64,000 nucleotides of DNA from positions 124,001 to 188,000 of the forward strand of contig NZ_CP118480.1 of NCBI RefSeq assembly GCF_030450055.1, written 5' to 3'. The stretch is from Gallaecimonas kandeliae. GTDB lineage: Bacteria; Pseudomonadota; Gammaproteobacteria; Enterobacterales; Gallaecimonadaceae. Under the pieces are notes generated by a model. The model worked only from the letters and a program-made list of their open reading frames with translations. It searched no databases and was not told where the DNA came from. This document shows, piece after piece, positions 8,788-17,257 of the stretch. The number at the start of each line of letters is the position of its first letter. Positions within the stretch are counted from its first letter, which is position 1. Position numbers and translations under genes: made by a program.

Positions 8788-11700
8788 GCGTATTGCGCCT
8801 TTAAAGATAGACGCATCACTTAAGGAGGCAGTATCCGAGGCTCTCTTGGGCCAAGTGTACCAGCGGATTTCCGGTGGGGGTGAATCCGGTAAGGTACTCT
8901 TCCGCGTACGCCCTCAGGATCAGCTGGTGTCGGGATTTCTGCTTCCACCGACACGTGAAGCTGACTTGGATGAGACTCGTCGCAATATTGTGATTTCTTC
9001 GCACGGTATTCGTTTAAAACTTCAAAAGTCGGTTCCCGGAAATTTGAAACTTCAGATCCAGGTTTCAGCCTATGTAAGGATGCTTCCTAAGAATGAGGAT
9101 TTGATGCGTCCAGGTGTGCGTCCTGTACCTGTGTTGTCTCGGGAAGCGCAGAATTCCATGCGAGAATGGGTGAGTAGCCGACTATCTACTCCTCCAGATG
9201 ATGTTAATGGAATCTCGCGAGAAGAACGTGCATTGAAATTACGTGAGATCTGGTTGATTGAGCATGGTGTTCCACCAGCTTTATTCCCACATGTCAGCCT
9301 TTCGGACCTTGATCCTGGCCCAGAAAATGAAAGCAAGCAGGACGAAGCTACAGCCATGGGTGGTCAGTCAGGCACAACAAATCTTGCGGACACAACTCAG
9401 ATAAATGCGCTGTTTGATCCCCTTCCTGTTCCTCATCGTTGGGAACGGGTGGACTTGCCATTCCCCGAGTTAGACCTGGACCTTGAGAATATATCTACCT
9501 GGCCGAATATCACCCAAGCCTTTTCAGTAACTTTGAAAGAACAATTGGCCTCAGAGCTAGTGGCCTGGAGTCAGGCGCCAGAGCAAGCTGGGCGAGTCTA
9601 TCGAAAAGGTCTGAAATGCAAGGTTGCAGATTTGCTGGACTGGAGTCAGTTTTTGGAGCGAACAGCACAAAGCGACGATCCAATGGTTCTACCACCCCTT
9701 GAGCCCGTCCTGATTTGCAGGGTTACCGACGATTGGCAAGTTGATGGCCAGACTAATCTGACACTTTTGGTCGAGAATCGTACACGTCCTCCGGCACAGG
9801 ACATTGATGCCTACGATCCGGCGTTGTTTGGCGTAAGTATTACCGTGATATTGCCAAAAAATGCACATTTGCCGCTGCCCATGTCGCGAGTAAAGAGATC
9901 CTACGCAGTAGAGCGTTTCCTGAATTACCCAGCCATGGGGTTCAACGGAGGCGTTGAACGCCTACCAGCCAATCCTGGCGAATTGAGGCTGCGCACAACT
10001 TGGGCACCACGCTTCCATCAACCACGCATGCGGGCTCGAGACCATGAAGGCATAAACCGAAGATTTCGCCACCTTGCTCAAGCTGATGGCCATGAAAGTC
10101 TTATGCCTATGGTTCAGGCTTATGTTAATTGGATCCGAGAAGTTGATGCTGAATTCTCGCGAAGCGAGAGTCAAAGGAACAATGCGAATCATCAAGCAGA
10201 GCTAGACGCTTTCGAAAGAGACAGGGACCTTGGTTGGCGACGTGAATTGGATGGTATTCGCGACGGTCTAGTTATACTGGAAATCTCACGCAAGCACTGG
10301 TCCGGCCGAGGTCCTCAAAGTGACTCAAGAGGTGCACCTTATGAGGCATGGTTGGCTATGAATGAAGCAATGGCCGACATGATGAAGGACAAGCTCAAGA
10401 ATGATGATGGGGCATGGCGCCTATTCCAGGTTGCATTCATTCTGGCCAGTCTGCCCTCGCTTGTTACCAGAATGAGTGATTTCAAGCACAGCTTTCAGCG
10501 CAACAGGGATGAGGCTGTCACGTTGCTTTACTTCTCTACTGGCGGAGGTAAATCTGAAGCCTTCCTTGGTCTGCTGCTTTTTAATCTATTTCTAGATCGT
10601 TTACGAGGTAAGGCTTTCGGGGTGACCGCAATGATGCGCTACCCGTTGCGGCTGCTGACCATACAGCAGGCCGTTCGTACAGCTAAGGCAATGGCATTCG
10701 CCGAAACCATTCGTATCAAAAGAGAATACTCTGGCGAGCCATTCAGCATTGGTTTCTGGGTGGGGAGTACAGGAACGCCGAACTGGCACAGTGACCCGAA
10801 GATTCAGAACATTCCTTACCTTGAGGATGTTGGTGTAGAAAGGCCGATTCCTGCTGGTCTGAAGGATAATTACAAGCAGGCTGAAGTCGATTGGCGTAAG
10901 TTGACCCACTGCCCCTTTTGTAGCTCAAAAACTGTTCTCCGGAGGGTGCGAGCATCAGGGGGGACACTTGCACATGTATGCACCAGTAAGTCGTGCATTT
11001 CCCATTGTGGTACACCCTACAAGGCACTTCCCTTTTATATCTGCGATGAGGATATTTACGCCTTTGCACCTTCCGTACTGCTTGGCACCGTAGACAAGTT
11101 GGCCCTTATTGGCCAGAGCACTCGTACTATCCGACATCTATTTAGTATGTTTGGCGCAGCCGCAACCCGAGACTCTTCAACAGGCCGTTTAGCCCCACCG
11201 CAAATTCAAAACCCCGGTCCACAAAGTGCTGCTGGTGAGGATGAAAACTACCCACTTGCCCCTGCGTATCCTTCTGGTGTCCCCCTCTTTCACGATCCTT
11301 TTCCATCAATGCTTATCCAGGATGAGGCTCACCTTCTGGATGAGTCGCTAGGGACCTTTGCTGGTCTGTTCGAGACTTTATTCGAGGCAATGCTGGACTG
11401 CCTGGGAAGTACGCGACTTGCTTCGGCTGGTATGGCTGTTGCCCCAGATGGTCTGCGTAGAAGGGCCAAAGTCATTGCGGCTTCAGCCACTGTTTCTCAG
11501 CCGGATAGGCAGATGGAACATCTGTACCAGCGGAGTACTCCTACCGTCCTTTTCCCCCATCCGGGCCCAGACATCTACCGATCCTTCTATGCCGAACCAT
11601 TACTTCGTGAGGATGCAGTAATGCCAGACATCCAGGATGCCCAGGATCTTGAAGAGCATCGCACAAGTTGGTCACGCATTTATATTGCTTTCCTGACCAA

Positions 11701-12883
11701 TGGTCGACCACATACAACAACTACAGTGGCAATCCTTGGTCACTTCCACCGTACTATCACGCTTTATTATGAAGGATTGAGGCAAGGAGATCTTGAAGAA
11801 GTCAGGTCCTTGATGAGGAATAGTCTGGATCCGGAAAGTCCAAACGGGCTTTATTTCGATGCCCAGCTGGCTGAAGCAAATGCCTCGCAGTTATTAACTT
11901 TGGTAGACCTTCATCGCATTGCTTTGACTTATGTGACCAATAAAAAAGGGGGAGATCAGGTTCAAGCAGCCGAATGGCCTGAGGCGAAACGTATCCATGC
12001 CTATGAGAAGTCAGACTACTCACCAATGCCTACCCGCCTGATAACATCCGAAGTCGAACAAGGAGAGATCCAGAGCATTATTGAAGATGCTCAGCGTCGT
12101 GTTGACACTGGCCAGGAGTTTCCACCGATAGTGGATCAGATGCGCTCGATCATCGCCACATCGGCAGTGTCGCATGGTGTGGATGTGGATGAGTTTAATT
12201 CGATGTTCTTTGCTGGCATGCCATCAGACATTGCTGAATATATTCAGGCGTCTTCACGTGTAGGAAGGACGCATACCGGCTTTTGTGTATTGATCCCCAC
12301 CCCACAGCAAAGAAGAGACCGTTACGTTGTCGAGGTATTTGACGGTTTCCATCGTTTTTTGGAGCGAATGGTGCAACCCGCAGCAATAGATCGCTGGGCC
12401 GAGCAGGCCATCGTTCGGTCGTTGCCCAGTATGGTTATGGGGTATCTCGCGGGTGTACGCCCGATGATGAACTTTCTTAATCTCGACGACGATAAGGATG
12501 GTTGGCAGAGTGATCGCCTTGTCTCAAGCATACTGCAGGCATATAAACGCCAGCCAGTAACATTTCGAAGCGACATGGTGAACTTCCTGAGCGAGGCCAT
12601 TGGCTTGGATAATGGATTCGAGCCGGCTGCTGAGCCACATTACCGAGCAATGATTCGTGAGACAGTCGATGAGCTCATCAATGGCATGCAAATGGAGCAC
12701 CACTGCCCAAACTCATTCGAAAGTTATATGGCGACTTGTCCTTTGGGCCATGCCCCTATGACGTCACTTCGTGACGTCGATACCGGGGGAGTCATCGTTA
12801 AGGCTAATCATGACTACAAAGACCAAAGCCTGAAAGATGCGGATGTGCGTGCTCTTATGGACCTGATCCGTAAAGGACTCTGA
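8780..12883 (+). CDS. drmA: DrmA-type superfamily 2 helicase
   Basis: This very large (1367 aa) ATP-dependent helicase-like protein is the hallmark of DISARM defence. Walker A is TGGGKSEA (~residue 588), the DEAH box is IQDEAHLLDE (~848), and the motif V/VI region reads SHGVDVDEF followed by QASSRVGRT (~1156). Between the RecA halves is a cysteine cluster (CPFC, then CTSKSCISHC, ~711-745) suggesting a zinc site. About 580 residues precede the helicase core. I chose GTG 8780 because AAGGAGG lies seven bases upstream; ATG 8753, nine codons earlier, has no ribosome site. The start overlaps the preceding gene, and drmB follows after 14 bases. In studied DISARM systems this protein works with DrmB on invading DNA; activity here is inferred from family. 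Confidence 0.85.
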   Translation: MPERIAPLKIDASLKEAVSEALLGQVYQRISGGGESGKVLFRVRPQDQLVSGFLLPPTREADLDETRRNIVISSHGIRLKLQKSVPGNLKLQIQVSAYVRMLPKNEDLMRPGVRPVPVLSREAQNSMREWVSSRLSTPPDDVNGISREERALKLREIWLIEHGVPPALFPHVSLSDLDPGPENESKQDEATAMGGQSGTTNLADTTQINALFDPLPVPHRWERVDLPFPELDLDLENISTWPNITQAFSVTLKEQLASELVAWSQAPEQAGRVYRKGLKCKVADLLDWSQFLERTAQSDDPMVLPPLEPVLICRVTDDWQVDGQTNLTLLVENRTRPPAQDIDAYDPALFGVSITVILPKNAHLPLPMSRVKRSYAVERFLNYPAMGFNGGVERLPANPGELRLRTTWAPRFHQPRMRARDHEGINRRFRHLAQADGHESLMPMVQAYVNWIREVDAEFSRSESQRNNANHQAELDAFERDRDLGWRRELDGIRDGLVILEISRKHWSGRGPQSDSRGAPYEAWLAMNEAMADMMKDKLKNDDGAWRLFQVAFILASLPSLVTRMSDFKHSFQRNRDEAVTLLYFSTGGGKSEAFLGLLLFNLFLDRLRGKAFGVTAMMRYPLRLLTIQQAVRTAKAMAFAETIRIKREYSGEPFSIGFWVGSTGTPNWHSDPKIQNIPYLEDVGVERPIPAGLKDNYKQAEVDWRKLTHCPFCSSKTVLRRVRASGGTLAHVCTSKSCISHCGTPYKALPFYICDEDIYAFAPSVLLGTVDKLALIGQSTRTIRHLFSMFGAAATRDSSTGRLAPPQIQNPGPQSAAGEDENYPLAPAYPSGVPLFHDPFPSMLIQDEAHLLDESLGTFAGLFETLFEAMLDCLGSTRLASAGMAVAPDGLRRRAKVIAASATVSQPDRQMEHLYQRSTPTVLFPHPGPDIYRSFYAEPLLREDAVMPDIQDAQDLEEHRTSWSRIYIAFLTNGRPHTTTTVAILGHFHRTITLYYEGLRQGDLEEVRSLMRNSLDPESPNGLYFDAQLAEANASQLLTLVDLHRIALTYVTNKKGGDQVQAAEWPEAKRIHAYEKSDYSPMPTRLITSEVEQGEIQSIIEDAQRRVDTGQEFPPIVDQMRSIIATSAVSHGVDVDEFNSMFFAGMPSDIAEYIQASSRVGRTHTGFCVLIPTPQQRRDRYVVEVFDGFHRFLERMVQPAAIDRWAEQAIVRSLPSMVMGYLAGVRPMMNFLNLDDDKDGWQSDRLVSSILQAYKRQPVTFRSDMVNFLSEAIGLDNGFEPAAEPHYRAMIRETVDELINGMQMEHHCPNSFESYMATCPLGHAPMTSLRDVDTGGVIVKANHDYKDQSLKDADVRALMDLIRKGL

Positions 12884-12897
12884 ATAAGGAGATACTC

Positions 12898-15189
12898 GTG
12901 GTCTATCGCCCAAACCAAATGGAAGTGGATTCTGAGCGGCAAAAGGAATCCAAGGCCAAAAGTATGAACCGTTCTCAGAGCCAGTTGGCAGGATCATATG
13001 CTCCGGGTGTGTTTTTTCCGTTTGAAGGTGGCCTTGGGGCGTGCATGGCGCTTCCACTCCCTCAGACGCATTACAACCTATATGAGCCGACTCCATCAGT
13101 GCGTGCACAGATCAGCCTGCGCTTGGATGAGGCCATTCAATCATGGGTGCGGCGTGCGCAGACTGCCTCTGATTCCGTGCCAATGGCGTCAATGTGTGTA
13201 TCCGATTGGATTTTGAATCAAGGACAGCTGGGGAAGGTCACACTTGACCGATTCATGCTCGTGAAACCAGTCAATATGGGTTACACCCTTGCTCCATTAA
13301 CATTCGTTTGCGAACACGAGGGATGCGGCTTATATCGAGGATTTGACACTGTAAAACAGACACGGAAGGAGATGGAGAATCTCATCCAATGCCCAAACTG
13401 TCATCGTCCTGCTCGTTGGCGACAGTTGGATGTCATTCATGTCCATCCATCTGGTCATTGGGAGCCTCTTCGTCCCGGACGGTACGACTGGCGTGTTGGA
13501 GAGGATGGTCAAGGTTACCTGCAACGCCCGAGATCCTACTGTGCTCAATGCAGTAATGACTCTTTTCGTTTGGTTATGGATCCGCGTGGATTAAGTCATT
13601 GGCGGTTTGTTTGTGCAAACTGTAACACCCCTGATTTCGCTCAGATGCGACAGAATGATCCTGTTACGCTCGAGAGTCTGAAGGACCAAGTCCAAAGTCG
13701 CCCAGGTTATGCGCGTATGGAAGCAATCTCATATCGTGCATCGGCGGCTCATTACGCTCAAAGCGACCAGTTCGTACTGTTTGGCCGAGACAATCCCGAG
13801 ATCATGAGCCTGCTGGATCAAAGTCGTGAATCAGATCTCGTCCACTTTATCGCGACTCAATTCGGTTTTGGTCACGGTGAACGACCGACATTCGAAGAGT
13901 TAGCTCTAGCGCTGCGTGAGCGCGGCTTTGCCCAGGATGCCGATACTTTGGAAGGTGAGGCCAAGCGCTTTACCGATGCCCGTGATGCGCTGGCACTAGT
14001 GCCTGAAACAATTCGCCCGGTGCTTCAGGTCTCTGTGGACGAGCAGGCCGACAAACTCCGTATCAGCATGGATACTTTATTAAACCAACATCCTGATCTA
14101 TTCCCTGAGCAACACGCGCTGAGTGCAGAAGCGGAAGCCGTATTCGCCCAACGTGCAAAATTCTCGATGCGTTTCGATCCCTTCCGTCTTGCAGTCGAGC
14201 ATGAGGCCCTAGAAGTCAGTGTCCTTAGGCACCCAGGAAAGGCGGGTCGACGGCCCTACGTCTCCTTTGCAGCCCCAGACGCTGATCTTGCACCGCGCGA
14301 TCCTGATGCTCGTGCTGATCAGATAGAGTGCATCAAGGCGTTACTTCCACGACTGGGTCTGGTCGATTGCGGATTAATTCGCGAATTCAACCTATGCCGC
14401 ATGACATTTGGCTTCACCCGCGTCGGCAATCAGCCAATCTTAGAGCGCGACCGCTTTGGCCCGGGGGGAATGCCTGTGAAGCTGAATCTGTTCCCTCTAG
14501 AGAAGAACATTAAGGGCCGTTTCCGTTCGCCGATCTACATCATCGACCAGACTAATGAAGCGTATTATTTCCGACTAAAGCCAAGTCTAGTGTACGACTG
14601 GCTTCAGGCCATTAACCCAACACCAGCGGATAGTTTTGCTTGGTCACCGAGCGACACAATTCGATTCGGCGGGCGGTTGCTTGAGAATGCTGTTCCTTTT
14701 GGGCGATTCTTAGACAATATCGGTGCTGAGCAGATGAGCCAGGTCTATCCACTCGTGTATGGCCTGCTGCATAGCTATGCTCATGTGCTAATGAAAGTTG
14801 TGGCAGAACGCTCAGGGTTAGATCTAGGGTCGATGGGCGAATACATCTTCCCGGCAGATCTTGCGTTTGTCATCTATCGCAATGGTACAACCCTGGATTT
14901 AGGTAACCTTTCTTCCGTATGGCGCAATGATAACAAAGACATCCTGAAAGAACTCCTGGCTTCTCATACCACAGAGTGTGGTGCTGGAAGTTTGTGCGAC
15001 GAGGGTGGTGGCGCTTGTCCCGACTGTCTGATGATCCCTGAAACAGCCTGTCTTGCCCAGAATCGCCTCCTCTCTCGGGCCTATCTGTGTGGCGGTCCAG
15101 TACCTTGGCAGATTTCCGCCCAGGACGAGATGCCAGGTTATTTGGAAATCGCGCATGCTGCTGTCGCCAAAACCAGATCTGTTGCTTGA
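12898..15189 (+). CDS. drmB: DrmB-type DUF1998 zinc-binding protein
   Basis: This 763-aa protein is the standard partner of DrmA. Cysteine pairs that could bind zinc occur at FVCEHEGCGLY (~138-146), CPNCHRP (~165), YCAQC (~215) and CANC (~240). The DUF1998 signature is visible at GLLHSYAHVLMK (~622), and a second cysteine cluster (CGAGSLC, GGACPDC, ETACLAQ, ~695-720) is near the C-terminus. There is no nucleotide-binding motif. The start is GTG with AAGGAG seven bases before it, and the drmC start lies inside its 3' end. In DISARM, DrmA and DrmB form a complex that recognises DNA ends or single strands; that role is taken from the family, not seen here. Confidence 0.85.
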   Translation: MVYRPNQMEVDSERQKESKAKSMNRSQSQLAGSYAPGVFFPFEGGLGACMALPLPQTHYNLYEPTPSVRAQISLRLDEAIQSWVRRAQTASDSVPMASMCVSDWILNQGQLGKVTLDRFMLVKPVNMGYTLAPLTFVCEHEGCGLYRGFDTVKQTRKEMENLIQCPNCHRPARWRQLDVIHVHPSGHWEPLRPGRYDWRVGEDGQGYLQRPRSYCAQCSNDSFRLVMDPRGLSHWRFVCANCNTPDFAQMRQNDPVTLESLKDQVQSRPGYARMEAISYRASAAHYAQSDQFVLFGRDNPEIMSLLDQSRESDLVHFIATQFGFGHGERPTFEELALALRERGFAQDADTLEGEAKRFTDARDALALVPETIRPVLQVSVDEQADKLRISMDTLLNQHPDLFPEQHALSAEAEAVFAQRAKFSMRFDPFRLAVEHEALEVSVLRHPGKAGRRPYVSFAAPDADLAPRDPDARADQIECIKALLPRLGLVDCGLIREFNLCRMTFGFTRVGNQPILERDRFGPGGMPVKLNLFPLEKNIKGRFRSPIYIIDQTNEAYYFRLKPSLVYDWLQAINPTPADSFAWSPSDTIRFGGRLLENAVPFGRFLDNIGAEQMSQVYPLVYGLLHSYAHVLMKVVAERSGLDLGSMGEYIFPADLAFVIYRNGTTLDLGNLSSVWRNDNKDILKELLASHTTECGAGSLCDEGGGACPDCLMIPETACLAQNRLLSRAYLCGGPVPWQISAQDEMPGYLEIAHAAVAKTRSVA

Positions 15190-15985
15190 GGCTTTGATTC
15201 CAGTAGGAAGTACTGCTGTAGTTCTTTTGTCCGTGATGGAGTCTACGAGATCAAGTGGGATTCGGTTGGATCGTCTGATTAGTGAAGCAGGCATACCTCT
15301 GGCACGCCGTCAGGATGTTTTTCGAGTCTTGCAGATACTCGCTAGACAAAATTGGCTGATAGAGCGCGACGGCTATTGGCAACGGACTAAGAGGTTTGAA
15401 CCGACACTGCGATGGCGGCTCACAGGGGCCTTACAAGCTCTAGCATCTCGGGAAAATGAACAGGCTGATATAGTCCTTACTCAGGGCTCGCATGCACGAG
15501 CGCTTCGCGATGCGATCTCTACCTGTGTACCATGTTCGCCGATCCTTCGTACCGATGAGCTATTCCGCGAGATGGTATCTACCACCCCAAAAGGCAGTCC
15601 GGTTTATTTTGTCATGCCGTTCTTTGACGAGGAAGGGCTGTGTTTCTTAGGTGAGCTTACCAGACATGTTCCGGAAGGCTCTAAAATCCGACTCATTACC
15701 CGTGTCCAGCAGATTGAGGACGAGTTAAGGCTCAAGGATCTACAATCCAAGGCTAAACATCTACTAACCATTAGAATATATCAGCGAGCAGCCGAGAAAG
15801 GATATGAGACATTTCATGCAAAGCTGGTAGCCCACAACACATCAGCGTATGTTGGATCCGCCAATTTAACCCGCGCATCTCTTGGAATAAGTGCGGAACT
15901 AGGTATTCATCTCAAGAGCAGAAGCGCAGAAACAGTATTTCAGTTAGCGGATGTGCTCTGGGGAATCTCAGAAGCTATCGAATAA
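15155..15985 (+). CDS. drmC: DrmC-type phospholipase D-like protein
   Basis: This 276-aa phospholipase D superfamily protein completes the drmABC triplet. A single HKD motif is present: FHAKLVAHN (~residue 220) followed by GSANLTRASLG (~234). The N-terminal third looks like a winged-helix DNA-binding segment (IRLDRLISEAGIPLARRQDVFRVLQIL). With one HKD motif per chain it would need to dimerise to form a nuclease-type active site. The frame extends up to 15053, but ATG 15155 is the better start: it gives the usual length and overlaps drmB by only 35 bases, though its ribosome site is weak. In tested DISARM systems DrmC is reported as the least essential member. It is the last gene of the operon. 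Confidence 0.82.
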   Translation: MLLSPKPDLLLEALIPVGSTAVVLLSVMESTRSSGIRLDRLISEAGIPLARRQDVFRVLQILARQNWLIERDGYWQRTKRFEPTLRWRLTGALQALASRENEQADIVLTQGSHARALRDAISTCVPCSPILRTDELFREMVSTTPKGSPVYFVMPFFDEEGLCFLGELTRHVPEGSKIRLITRVQQIEDELRLKDLQSKAKHLLTIRIYQRAAEKGYETFHAKLVAHNTSAYVGSANLTRASLGISAELGIHLKSRSAETVFQLADVLWGISEAIE

Positions 15986-16221
15986 AATTAATAGGCAAGT
16001 TATTGTTGTTGCATCTTGAATGATTTCGGAGTTAAACTTTGCTATTCTAAGTTTCCTCATCTGAGCGTATCTTTGAAAAGTAATATAAAAATATTAAGAT
16101 TTGTTTGATTAGGATGGTGAAATTTTTTGTTTTACTATCTCCGAAACGCTACTCCTAGCGGGAATTTATACGTAAGTGCCGAAAAAGTTGAAAAATAGAA
16201 AAATCTTATTTTGTAGTGTTT
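15986..16221. other. AT-rich intergenic region after drmC
   Basis: No gene is visible. A small hairpin (CGCTA-CTCC-TAGCG, about 16147-16160) could weakly end transcription of the defence operon. The rest is strongly AT-rich and unlike the flanking genes. Confidence 0.4.
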
Positions 16222-16407
16222 TTAAATTCGCTGGTTTAATTTCTCAACTATCCAAGCTTCGACCTCCTCTTGATTCCACGCAACGTTCCTTGGGCCTAAC
16301 TTAGCCTGACGCGGAAATCTTCCATCTTTCATGTAATTGTATATGGTTGGACGAGACAGTGCGGTCATGCTCATTACCTGAGGAAGTTTTATCAGTTTCT
16401 TGGCCAT
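16222..16407 (-). CDS. AlpA/Xis-like helix-turn-helix protein
   Basis: A 61-aa AlpA-family DNA-binding protein. The pattern LPQVMSMTALSRPTIYNYMKDGRFPRQAKLG, then a tryptophan and the acidic helix EEVEAWIVEKL, is the classic MerR-like winged helix of phage and island excisionases. Such proteins bend the arm sites for excision and often activate the integrase gene. It lies inside the island, on the same strand as the Rep, peptidase and integrase genes. The candidate origin and inverted repeat lie directly upstream, so they may also serve its control. Confidence 0.8.
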   Translation of the reverse strand: MAKKLIKLPQVMSMTALSRPTIYNYMKDGRFPRQAKLGPRNVAWNQEEVEAWIVEKLNQRI

Positions 16408-16444
16408 AGTTGTATCTCTGAAATGATGTCACCGTTGACCTCTC

Positions 16445-16572
16445 CCGTTTACAGATTCGGATCTGCTAAGGGCGGACTGGTGAACTGGAAGTTCTGACGA
16501 GCGAAGAGTTCTTGGTGTCAGCTCGCTCGTCAGCAGGAGCGGAATGCCCCTGTTCCTTCCGTTTACAGATTC
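16445..16572. other. Candidate replication origin: inverted repeat between two 14-bp direct repeats
   Basis: CCGTTTACAGATTC occurs at 16445-16458 and again at 16559-16572. Between them is a perfect 11-bp inverted repeat, CTGACGAGCGA at 16494-16504 and its complement at 16523-16533, with an 18-base loop. A partial copy, TTTACAGATT, recurs at 18672-18681 just upstream of the Rep gene. Repeats plus a hairpin next to a rolling-circle-type initiator resemble a double-strand origin. This is inference from arrangement; a regulatory role for alpA is the main alternative. Confidence 0.4.
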
Positions 16573-17215
16573 ACGAAGCCAAGGAGAGCGGGTCAGAACT
16601 ATTGAACCGCTTCAGGGCGATTGCGCTGATGGTCTGCAACTTGTGACCGGATGCGAACGACCGTGCCAAAGTTCTTTTGGCCTTCGGTATGCGGATGACT
16701 TCGTTCCAGCAACACAGGACTGGCGAAGCGAAACTGGGGTCCAGGCAAAGTATGTCCACAGAACTATCGGTTTCGCAGAAGCCGACCGCGCAGGTCATGT
16801 GTGCAAAGTTCTCTACTGCCGTGTAGGCCAGTAGAATCGGGGCGTTCGACTTCAAAGTATCGATTAGGAACTTTGGATCGAGGTGGCAGAAGTTCTGTAG
16901 TTCTACCGAAAGTTCCTTGCCGTAAGAACTATGGAGCGCATGTTCAACGACATGTATCTCCTGGCCTTCACGCAGGAGGAGGTCGCTTCGGTTCCACCAG
17001 GAAAGAAGTTTCCCGAAACGTGTACGGCCATCGAACCGATGGCCATACTTCACTTCGAACAGATCAACTTTGCCGAGAAGTATCAGCGCCGTAACCACGG
17101 CATAGAGCGAGCATGCACCATCCAGGTCCCCCTGCCTGAGGTGCATCGAAAGTTCCGGGTTATACGGAGAGAAGTGAACTACCGACAGCGGTTCAATGAT
17201 GTGCATGTTTGGCAT
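16571..17215 (-). CDS. Papain/C39-like cysteine peptidase domain protein
   Basis: A 214-aa protein whose pattern fits a papain-fold peptidase: QGDLDGACSLYAVVTAL with a candidate nucleophile Cys near residue 36, FAHMTCAVGF with a candidate His near 138, and CLDPSF with a candidate Asp near 157. There is no signal peptide or membrane segment, so it should act in the cytoplasm. It follows the Rep gene by about 40 bases on the same strand and is probably co-transcribed. Its stop codon overlaps the right copy of the 14-bp origin-like repeat. I do not know its target; processing of Rep or a host-interference role are both possible. The family assignment is by motif only. Confidence 0.6.
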   Translation of the reverse strand: MPNMHIIEPLSVVHFSPYNPELSMHLRQGDLDGACSLYAVVTALILLGKVDLFEVKYGHRFDGRTRFGKLLSWWNRSDLLLREGQEIHVVEHALHSSYGKELSVELQNFCHLDPKFLIDTLKSNAPILLAYTAVENFAHMTCAVGFCETDSSVDILCLDPSFASPVLCCWNEVIRIPKAKRTLARSFASGHKLQTISAIALKRFNSSDPLSLAS

Positions 17216-17257
17216 ACGAGTGTCTGCCTCTTCGCTTTGTTGAGTTTGATGAAGACA

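Noticed and set aside
16544-16834. Plus-strand 96-aa open frame
   Set aside because: It is antisense to the peptidase-like gene, which has better motifs and context.
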